Both the position numbers and the translations under genes were made by a program. From Bacteroidales bacterium (lineage in GTDB: Bacteria > Bacteroidota > Bacteroidia > Bacteroidales > JAAUTT01): a stretch of DNA of 7,006 nucleotides. Of the stretch, positions 1-4,928 are shown piece after piece (the stretch's first letter is position 1; every line of letters starts with the position of its first letter). The notes under the pieces were generated by a model, which had not been told where the DNA came from, did no database searches, and worked only from the letters and a program-made list of their open reading frames with translations. The DNA lies in assembly GCA_025350365.1 (NCBI GenBank), contig JANXXY010000077.1:1-7006 (forward strand). Reading direction: 5' to 3'.

Positions 1-833
1 CACAGGAAGTCACCTATCAAATGGTGTATAATTTTCTGAGCGGAGGCGCTGCTATCAATGTTTTCTGCAAACACCAGGGGATAAAAATAAAAGTGGTAGA
101 TGCGGGGGTAAATCATCAGTTTCAACCCCACCCCGACTTAATTATATCAAAAGTAGCACAAGGTACGGCAAATTTCGCAAAAGATCCTGCCATGAGCATT
201 GATCAGGCTCAGTCCTGTATAGAAAGAGGAGCACAAATTGTAGAAGAAATTCAGAATACTGGTTCGAATATTATTGGCTTTGGAGAAATGGGAATAGGTA
301 ACACCACCGCAGCTTCTGCATTGATGCACGTTTTTACAGAAATTGACTTACACGAATGTGTTGGCAGAGGGACAGGCCTAAGCCAGGAAAGTATTCTCCA
401 TAAGGAGAAGGTAATACGGAATGCTATAGCTATAAATAAAAACGGTGATACACCCTTAGATAAGCTGGCAACCTATGGTGGCTTTGAAATAGCTCAAATG
501 GTGGGAGCTATGTTGAAGGCTGCAGAGCTAAAAATGGTGGTGATGGTAGATGGATTTATAACTACCTCAGCTTTTCTGGTTGCCCATGCCATGGACAAAA
601 ATATTTTCGACTATACCATTTTTTGTCATCAAAGTGAGGAAAAAGGACACAACTTATTGCTTGGGTTTCTGCATGCAAAACCGCTGATCAATTTAAGTAT
701 GCGATTAGGTGAGGGAACAGGCTGTGCAGTGGCTTATCCGATTGTAAAAATGGCCATTGCATTTATAAACGAAATGGCTAGTTTTGAAAGTGCAGGAGTA
801 AGTAATAAAGAAGAAATACCGGTAAATGCTTAA
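1..833 (+). CDS. cobT: Nicotinate-nucleotide--dimethylbenzimidazole phosphoribosyltransferase, 5' partial
   Basis: CobT transfers the phosphoribosyl group of nicotinate mononucleotide to the lower base (classically 5,6-dimethylbenzimidazole), giving alpha-ribazole 5'-phosphate for the cobalamin nucleotide loop; it is cytosolic. The reading frame is open back to the window edge. The codons before the ATG at 21 read QEVTYQ, which matches the conserved family stretch QEVTxQM, so that ATG is internal and the gene starts outside the window. By comparison with enterobacterial CobT (about 356 residues), roughly 80 N-terminal residues are missing. Numbered from the ATG at 21, GEMGIGNTT (88-96) is the phosphate/base-binding loop. 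RLGEGTG (228-234) contains the expected catalytic glutamate, E231, equivalent to Salmonella Glu317. The stop overlaps the cobS start by 8 bases, so the two genes are probably translationally coupled. Lower-base specificity cannot be read from the sequence. Confidence 0.96.
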   Translation, partial: QEVTYQMVYNFLSGGAAINVFCKHQGIKIKVVDAGVNHQFQPHPDLIISKVAQGTANFAKDPAMSIDQAQSCIERGAQIVEEIQNTGSNIIGFGEMGIGNTTAASALMHVFTEIDLHECVGRGTGLSQESILHKEKVIRNAIAINKNGDTPLDKLATYGGFEIAQMVGAMLKAAELKMVVMVDGFITTSAFLVAHAMDKNIFDYTIFCHQSEEKGHNLLLGFLHAKPLINLSMRLGEGTGCAVAYPIVKMAIAFINEMASFESAGVSNKEEIPVNA

Positions 834-1626
834 ACAAGAACTAAAAATATTTTTCGCTGCTCTGATGTTCTTCTCCCGGATTCCTTGTCCGAAATGGGTT
901 GACCATTCACCTGAGTATTTGAATAAGGCTACAAGGTATTTCCCTTTGATAGGTTGGATTGTGGGGGCATTGACCTTTGCATTTTACTTTATTGCCAGGC
1001 AAATATTCAATGCTGAAATATCGGTTATCATTGGCATGATTTCAGGAATATTGATTACAGGAGCTTTCCATGAAGATGGTTTTGCCGATGTATGCGATGG
1101 CTTTGGAGGTGGGTGGACAAAGCCTCAAATTTTGGAAATTATGAAAGATAGCCGTGTGGGGGCATACGGAGTGATTGGGGTTATTCTGATTATTCTAATG
1201 AAATTTTACCTTTTGATGCAAATAGTTCAGACACACGGATTTCAGGTTTTCAACACTTCGGTTACTTTGTTGATACTATTTATAGCAGCGCATGCCATAA
1301 GCCGCCTGGCAGCTGCTTCCATCGTGTTTACCCATCAGTATGTGCGGGAAGATTTAAATAGTAAAAGCAAACCCATTGCTCAGGATTTTTCATGGAAAGA
1401 AGTCGTTGGATCCTCACTCTTTGGCCTGTCCCCAATCATCGTTTTATCGTTTTATCACTATCAAATCCTTTACTCCATCATCACCGTAACAGTTACTCGT
1501 TATTTTCTGGCTCGTTATTTTCAAAAATGGATTGGCGGATATACGGGAGATTGTTTGGGGGCCACCCAACAAATTTGTGAAGTAGTATTTTACCTGTCGG
1601 CAATCGGAATATGGAACTTTATTTGA
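826..1626 (+). CDS. cobS: Adenosylcobinamide-GDP ribazoletransferase (cobalamin synthase)
   Basis: CobS is an integral membrane enzyme that joins adenosylcobinamide-GDP to alpha-ribazole (or its 5'-phosphate), releasing GMP and closing the nucleotide loop. The 266-residue length is slightly longer than E. coli CobS (about 247). Family signatures are intact. The N-terminal block FFSRIPCPKW (residues 15-24) is followed by a YFPLIGWIVGAL helix. HEDGFADVCDGFGGG (82-96) is the metal/nucleotide-binding acidic motif. EIMKDSRVGAYG (104-115) follows, and GYTGDCLGATQQ (238-249) lies near the C terminus. Hydrophobic stretches at about 38-60, 66-80, 115-133, 143-160 and 198-225 fit a polytopic membrane protein. 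The start overlaps the end of cobT by 8 bases and the 3' end overlaps cobC by 16 bases, so the three genes form one operon. Confidence is high because several independent motifs agree. Confidence 0.97.
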   Translation: MLKQELKIFFAALMFFSRIPCPKWVDHSPEYLNKATRYFPLIGWIVGALTFAFYFIARQIFNAEISVIIGMISGILITGAFHEDGFADVCDGFGGGWTKPQILEIMKDSRVGAYGVIGVILIILMKFYLLMQIVQTHGFQVFNTSVTLLILFIAAHAISRLAAASIVFTHQYVREDLNSKSKPIAQDFSWKEVVGSSLFGLSPIIVLSFYHYQILYSIITVTVTRYFLARYFQKWIGGYTGDCLGATQQICEVVFYLSAIGIWNFI

Positions 1627-2165
1627 TACGACATACCGAAACAATAGTTGAAAAAGGCGTTTGTTACGGTCAGTCAGATGTACTATTAAAAAAGCCTTAT
1701 ACAGAGGAGTTCGCCCTTATTTCGAACCAGATCACTGAAAAATATTCCATCATATATTCGAGTCCTTTGAAACGGTGTATGATTCTTTCAAAGTACCTGC
1801 TCCTTTACAATAAAAACTGTCAAATGATAACCTATGACGATCGATTAAAGGAACTGAATTTTGGTTTGTGGGAACTTAAAAAATGGGAAGAACTGGAGGC
1901 TGACCTGCTGAATGAATGGATGGACGATTTTGTTAATACTAAAGTTCCGGGAGGAGAATCGTTTCAACAGCTTTACCACCGGGTAAATAATTTTATTGAA
2001 ACTTTGTTATTACAGAGAAAAGAGAAGGGGCCAGCAATTATTATTACACATGCCGGAGTCATTCGCAGTATCTTATGCTATGTAAAAAACATTCCTTTAC
2101 AAGATGCATTTAATTTGTCGGTTCCGTATGGCAGTTTGCTGAAAATAACGATTAATGATTTATAA
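1611..2165 (+). CDS. cobC: Alpha-ribazole phosphatase, histidine phosphatase superfamily
   Basis: This cytosolic phosphatase of the histidine phosphatase (phosphoglycerate mutase-like) superfamily is expected to remove the phosphate from alpha-ribazole 5'-phosphate or from cobalamin 5'-phosphate. The phosphohistidine motif LIRHTET is at residues 5-11 (H8), followed by GVCYGQSDV (16-24), typical of the CobC branch. YSSPLKRC (49-56) supplies the substrate arginine R55. ELNFGLWE (81-88) holds the probable acid E81, and ITHAGVIRS (145-153) holds the second catalytic histidine H147. The usual family pattern FGxWEG reads FGLWEL here, a modest departure. The 184-residue length is normal for the family. 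The start lies 16 bases inside cobS. Superfamily members differ in substrate, so the specific call rests on position behind cobT and cobS as well as on the motifs. Confidence 0.92.
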   Translation: MELYLIRHTETIVEKGVCYGQSDVLLKKPYTEEFALISNQITEKYSIIYSSPLKRCMILSKYLLLYNKNCQMITYDDRLKELNFGLWELKKWEELEADLLNEWMDDFVNTKVPGGESFQQLYHRVNNFIETLLLQRKEKGPAIIITHAGVIRSILCYVKNIPLQDAFNLSVPYGSLLKITINDL

Positions 2166-2235
2166 GCTGATTAGATTAATCATTCTCATAGAAAAATATA
2201 ACATAATGCGTAAAATTGCACTCAAAATAAAACAA

Positions 2236-2793
2236 TTACGAAGTTTTTAATGGGGAAAGAACCCACAAAACGTATGATTTTTCGGCAAAAATATTTTGAA
2301 AGTGCTTTAAATCATGCGAATAAAAATAAATACTACCATTAATAGCAAGTTCATGCGAAGTTTCTTCAAGCTTTACAGAGACATTCCCGTTTATCACAAA
2401 GCAATATTCCTGTCCGTTACGCCGTCTGTCCAACAAACCTGTCGAATTTCCATCTTTCTCCAGCTCCACTGTATAAATTTCCATTGTTTGGAGGGGACTA
2501 TAATGAGCCATTAAATATAGTGTTGCCCCGTTTTCATTCCGCTTAACGAATTTTTTGTCATCCCAGGAAATTACCGGATTAGATGCAAACGTATCGTTTT
2601 CTCCAATTAGTGCACCTACCGAAGTATTCAGGTAATCCGCAATATGTTTAAGAGTATGAAGGGAGGGAAAAGCTTTCCCATTTTCAATTTGGGACAATAA
2701 ACTCGATGTTACGCCGATACCTTTTGACAACACATTCATTGGTAACTCCAGATATTCTCTGCGTTTTCGTATCCTTTCTCCTATTTTATTCAT
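2236..2793 (-). CDS. XRE-family transcriptional regulator with C-terminal cupin domain
   Basis: A 185-residue DNA-binding regulator. Residues 3-64 form an XRE/Cro-type helix-turn-helix domain (IGERIRKRREYLEL, then SKGIGVTSSLLSQIENGKA with the recognition helix, then PSLHTLKHIADYLNTSVGAL). Residues about 92-180 form a small beta-rich cupin; GQEYCFVINGNVSVKL (127-142) and GSIYFYSHDLKHFQN (153-167) are the two cupin motifs, and H160 and H164 could bind metal or ligand. Such regulators usually sense a small metabolite through the cupin, but the ligand here is unknown. I chose the ATG at 2793. The frame also opens at a TTG at 2814, but that codon lies inside a promoter-like -7 box and would add only MFKKSIN before the HTH. 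The gene is convergent with cobC and downstream of the small gene ending at 2896. Control of cob genes by this protein cannot be inferred from proximity. Confidence 0.93.
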   Translation of the reverse strand: MNKIGERIRKRREYLELPMNVLSKGIGVTSSLLSQIENGKAFPSLHTLKHIADYLNTSVGALIGENDTFASNPVISWDDKKFVKRNENGATLYLMAHYSPLQTMEIYTVELEKDGNSTGLLDRRRNGQEYCFVINGNVSVKLEETSHELAINGSIYFYSHDLKHFQNIFAEKSYVLWVLSPLKTS

Positions 2794-2811
2794 ATTTATA
2801 GATTTTTTAAA

Positions 2812-2819
2812 CAAAACTA
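2812..2819 (-). promoter_or_regulatory. Putative -7 promoter box for the XRE-cupin gene
   Basis: Read on the minus strand, this octamer is TAGTTTTG, an exact match to the Bacteroidota -7 consensus TAnnTTTG. It lies 18 bases upstream of the ATG at 2793, which would give a very short leader. No clear TTTG -33 element is present at the usual spacing; the nearest candidate is a TTGG around 2835-2838. The octamer alone occurs often in AT-rich DNA, so the support is mainly positional. Confidence 0.35.
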
Positions 2820-2895
2820 ATCAATTTGAATTAACCAACTTATTTATAGAACCCACTTTATTTAACCAAACCCTTTCTAGCAGATTGTTTATTTA

Positions 2896-3129
2896 TTATA
2901 TTATCAGACGATTACCGGTAAGAGCCTTGTAAAGTTCCATGTACTGATTAGAAATATCTGTTGCTATTTCAGAGGTTATTTCAGACATATCTTGCCTATC
3001 AACTCCCGTGAATAACACTTGTTTATAAGCTTTTACGGGTATAATGCCGTAAAAAGCTGTTCCTACTTTCCCAGCATAACGTTCTGTTAAATAGGTTAAT
3101 TTAAAATTAGTATTTAAAAGATATTTCAT
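2896..3129 (-). CDS. Hypothetical small protein, 77 residues
   Basis: I do not recognise this protein. It begins MKYLLNTNFKLTY and ends TGNRLII. It has no obvious signal peptide, no strongly hydrophobic membrane helix, and no cysteine or histidine cluster. The middle reads GTAFYGIIPVKAYKQVLF, suggesting beta structure. The C-terminal half (SEITSEIATDISNQYMELYKAL) looks like one amphipathic helix. The ATG at 3129 is preferred over an in-frame TTG at 3159, because that TTG sits inside a near-consensus -7 promoter box whose transcript would start about 20 bases upstream of the ATG. The frame does not overlap any other gene, has a sensible amino-acid mix, and lies just upstream of and co-directional with the XRE-cupin gene (103-base gap), so the two might be linked. 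It could instead be a remnant of a longer gene. Homologue searching would decide whether it is real. Confidence 0.55.
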   Translation of the reverse strand: MKYLLNTNFKLTYLTERYAGKVGTAFYGIIPVKAYKQVLFTGVDRQDMSEITSEIATDISNQYMELYKALTGNRLII

Positions 3130-3153
3130 TGTTAAATATAATTTAATAATTAC

Positions 3154-3195
3154 TTGCAAAAGTAAATTTAATTTAATTCATTTGCGAAAGTAAAT
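3154..3195. repeat. Direct repeat of a 14-base promoter-like element
   Basis: TTGCAAAAGTAAAT at 3154-3167 recurs as TTGCGAAAGTAAAT at 3182-3195, with 13 of 14 bases identical and a 28-base period. On the minus strand each copy contains a -7-like box (TACTTTTG and TACTTTCG). The pair may be two alternative promoters, a -7/-33 combination, or a duplicated regulator site. The identity is seen directly; the role is inference. Confidence 0.55.
3157..3189 (-). promoter_or_regulatory. Putative Bacteroidota-type promoter of the small minus-strand gene
   Basis: On the minus strand, 3157-3164 reads TACTTTTG, an exact match to the TAnnTTTG -7 box and followed by the common CA extension. A TTTCG at 3185-3189, one base off the TTTG -33 element, lies 20 bases upstream, which is the normal spacing. 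Transcription would begin near 3150, leaving about 20 bases of AT-rich leader before the ATG at 3129. Confidence 0.5.
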
Positions 3196-3211
3196 AATAT
3201 TAAATTTATAC

Positions 3212-3236
3212 AGTTAAAATTAAATGCAATTTAACT
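3212..3236. repeat. Inverted repeat, possible operator
   Basis: AGTTAAA (3212-3218) and TTTAACT (3230-3236) form perfect 7-base arms around an 11-base spacer. It sits between the two divergent transcription units, upstream of the minus-strand promoter boxes, where a dimeric regulator such as the XRE-cupin protein could bind. The arms consist almost entirely of A and T, so chance occurrence in this composition is a real possibility. Confidence 0.3.
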
Positions 3237-3381
3237 CAGAAAAATAATTTTCAATAAATCACTGATTATAAACACGAATATTATTACAAAACTCACGGTA
3301 TAACGACATATTTATGGATTGTTTCAAGGTCTCCTATTTCTATGCAACAGCTTAAACTAATTACATATCATCCTTAATTGG

Positions 3382-3410
3382 GTTGACATTAAAGAATTTA
3401 CATAAATTTA
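3382..3410 (+). promoter_or_regulatory. Possible promoter of the purE-sua5-DUF4914 unit
   Basis: GTTGACA at 3382-3388 is followed 17 bases after its GTTG by TAAATTTA (3403-3410), which matches the TAnnTTTG -7 box except at the last base. The start site would fall around 3417, roughly 10 bases before the purE ATG. The TTGACA also resembles a canonical -35 hexamer. Spacing and match are imperfect, so this is only a candidate. Confidence 0.3.
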
Positions 3411-3426
3411 ACCAATAATCAAACTT

Positions 3427-3945
3427 ATGCTAGTAGCAATTATCACAGGGAGTGATACCGACCTTAAAACGATGCAGGGTACCATAAATACCCTCGAAAA
3501 ATCAGAGATACCCTTCCAGGTATCCGTTCTGTCAGCACACAGATGTACCGAAGAACTTCTAAAGTATATTAAAGAAATTGAAGTAAAAGGGTATGAAGTA
3601 ATTATTGCAGCAGCAGGTAAAGCAGCACATTTGCCTGGGGTTATTGCTGCCAATACAAGTATTCCGGTAATTGGCGTTCCAATCCAAACTTCGGATCTTG
3701 GGGGAATTGATTCTCTGCTGTCTATGGTACAGATGCCTAAAGATGTACCAGTTGCAACTGTGGCTATAGGGGCAACCGGGGCGGTGAATGCCGCAATTTT
3801 AGCCATACGGATTCTTGGAAACAAATACCCTGTTTATCGAAGAAAAGCAGACGAATATAGGGAAAGGATTAAAAACGAAGCAATATCAAAAAATAGTGTA
3901 ATCCGTGAAATGGGGTATCATACCTACCTGGAAAAATACATGTAA
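3427..3945 (+). CDS. purE: PurE-type 5-(carboxyamino)imidazole ribonucleotide mutase, divergent class I
   Basis: PurE class I interconverts N5-CAIR and 4-carboxy-AIR in de novo purine synthesis, as a cytosolic octamer. This 172-residue protein has the family layout: GSDTD (residues 8-12), SAHRCTEELL (36-45, with the catalytic-region H38 and R39), AAHLPG (66-71, H68), GGIDSLLSMVQMP (92-104) and AIGATGAVNAAILA (113-126). Two loops deviate from the E. coli type: SAHRTP reads SAHRCT, and the glycine-rich GAGGAAHLPG reads AAAGKAAHLPG, with K65 replacing a glycine. The AAHLPG and AIGxxGAxNAA blocks place it in class I rather than the class II AIR carboxylases. No purK or other purine gene is adjacent; it is instead 2 bases upstream of sua5. 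It may be the housekeeping enzyme or a second, specialised paralogue. The start ATG places the IITGS loop at the usual distance. Confidence 0.88.
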   Translation: MLVAIITGSDTDLKTMQGTINTLEKSEIPFQVSVLSAHRCTEELLKYIKEIEVKGYEVIIAAAGKAAHLPGVIAANTSIPVIGVPIQTSDLGGIDSLLSMVQMPKDVPVATVAIGATGAVNAAILAIRILGNKYPVYRRKADEYRERIKNEAISKNSVIREMGYHTYLEKYM

Positions 3946-3947
3946 AA

Positions 3948-4907
3948 ATGGCTGAGTTAGGCACGGATATCGATAAAGCAGCGGATTTGTTGAGAAACGA
4001 TGAGATTGTGGCCATTCCCACCGAAACTGTTTATGGTTTGGCTGGTAACGGGCTAAAAAGTGATACCATTGAGAAAATTTACATGGTAAAAAACAGGCCA
4101 GCAAGCAATCCACTGATTTTACATATTGCTTCAATAAATTACCTCGATGGGTTAGTTACTGAAATTCCAGAAACAGCAATAAAACTGGCTGAAAAGTTTT
4201 GGCCGGGCGCTCTCACCCTAGTTTTACCCAAAAACGACAAAGTCCCGGACATTGCTACCGCAGGTCTGAAAACTGTTGCAGTAAGGGTTCCCGCTCACGA
4301 ATTAACTTTAAGGCTTCTTTCTATGCTTGATTTTCCTCTTGCTGCGCCAAGTGCAAACCTTTCAAACAGGGTAAGCCCAACAACGGCAGAACATGTTAAT
4401 TTTCAAATAGGTAAAAGTATTCAATACATTCTCGATGGTGGACAGTGTAGCAAAGGGATAGAATCAACCATTGTTGGGTTTGTCGATGAAATACCAATTA
4501 TATTAAGGCATGGCGCATTGAGTATTGATAAAATCAAACAGGTAGTCGGGAAAGTGCTAACCAAAAAAGATCACACTACAATTGTTGCTCCGGGAATGTC
4601 TCCTAAGCATTATTCACCCAAAACCCTTTTAATTGCCTGCGATAATATTCAACTAACAATTGCCGGATTAAAAGGCTTACATATAGCTGTTTTGACCCTT
4701 TGCCCAGATTCACATAAGGAACTTGATGAGAATATTTTTAAAGTAAGTCTTACAAGTAAGGGCGATTTGTCCGAAGCAGCCTATAACCTTTATGAAAAAC
4801 TTTTTCTAATAGATAAAATGAATTTTGATTGTATAGTAGTTGAATATGTTCCAGATGTAGGGATTGGAATCAGCATTAATGACCGCTTAAGAAGGGCATC
4901 AAATTAA
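3948..4907 (+). CDS. sua5: Threonylcarbamoyl-AMP synthase, Sua5 type (YrdC plus C-terminal Sua5 domain)
   Basis: This enzyme makes L-threonylcarbamoyl-AMP from threonine, bicarbonate and ATP, the first step of the t6A modification at position 37 of ANN-decoding tRNAs. TsaD with its partners then transfers the group. Residues about 8-190 are the YrdC/TsaC catalytic domain: VAIPTETVYGL (21-31), KNRPASNPLILH (48-59), FWPGALTLVL (84-93), VAVRVPAH (110-117), APSANLSNRVSPT (133-145) and GIESTIV (170-176). The linker APGMSPKHYSP (214-224) corresponds to the conserved PGMxxxHYxP segment, which closes over the active site in Sua5 proteins. Residues about 228-319 form the Sua5 domain, ending in GIGISINDRLRRAS. 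The full length of 319 residues separates it from short TsaC proteins of about 190. It starts 2 bases after the purE stop, so it is almost certainly co-transcribed. Confidence 0.96.
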   Translation: MAELGTDIDKAADLLRNDEIVAIPTETVYGLAGNGLKSDTIEKIYMVKNRPASNPLILHIASINYLDGLVTEIPETAIKLAEKFWPGALTLVLPKNDKVPDIATAGLKTVAVRVPAHELTLRLLSMLDFPLAAPSANLSNRVSPTTAEHVNFQIGKSIQYILDGGQCSKGIESTIVGFVDEIPIILRHGALSIDKIKQVVGKVLTKKDHTTIVAPGMSPKHYSPKTLLIACDNIQLTIAGLKGLHIAVLTLCPDSHKELDENIFKVSLTSKGDLSEAAYNLYEKLFLIDKMNFDCIVVEYVPDVGIGISINDRLRRASN

Positions 4908-4928
4908 TAATAAACAAAGTGTATAAAT

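Larger units (their letters stand above)
3130..3426. other. AT-rich divergent intergenic region
   Basis: About 300 bases separate the divergently oriented small gene and purE. I find no convincing open reading frame on either strand. The region is very AT-rich and holds the minus-strand promoter boxes, a duplicated 14-base element, one 7-base inverted repeat, and a possible purE promoter close to its right end. The palindrome TAAATTTA occurs three times, at 3163-3170, 3201-3208 and 3403-3410, which may simply reflect composition. No riboswitch-like structure stands out; in particular, the conserved cobalamin riboswitch B12-box pattern is not seen. Confidence 0.6.

Noticed and set aside
21..23. 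ATG at 21 as the cobT start
   Set aside because: Upstream in-frame codons encode conserved CobT residues (QEVT), so the gene continues beyond the left edge.
2154..2184. AATGATT...AATCATT inverted repeat as a terminator between cobC and the XRE gene
   Set aside because: The 7-base arms are almost entirely A and T with a 17-base loop and no T-tract, and one arm lies inside the cobC stop region; predicted stability would be very low.
2314..2514. 66-codon plus-strand frame opposite the XRE-cupin gene
   Set aside because: Wholly antisense to the cupin domain coding region; no independent evidence.
2236..3129. Classical type II toxin-antitoxin pair
   Set aside because: The XRE protein has a cupin domain, the small protein matches no toxin family I know, the genes are 103 bases apart, and each seems to have its own promoter box.
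2896..3426. Cobalamin riboswitch, given the neighbouring cob genes
   Set aside because: No B12-box or matching conserved core was found on either strand, and the cob genes read away from this region.
3408..3824. 138-codon minus-strand open frame opposite purE
   Set aside because: It lies almost wholly antisense to a gene with clear PurE motifs; its own translation shows no family signature and mirrors the codon structure of purE.
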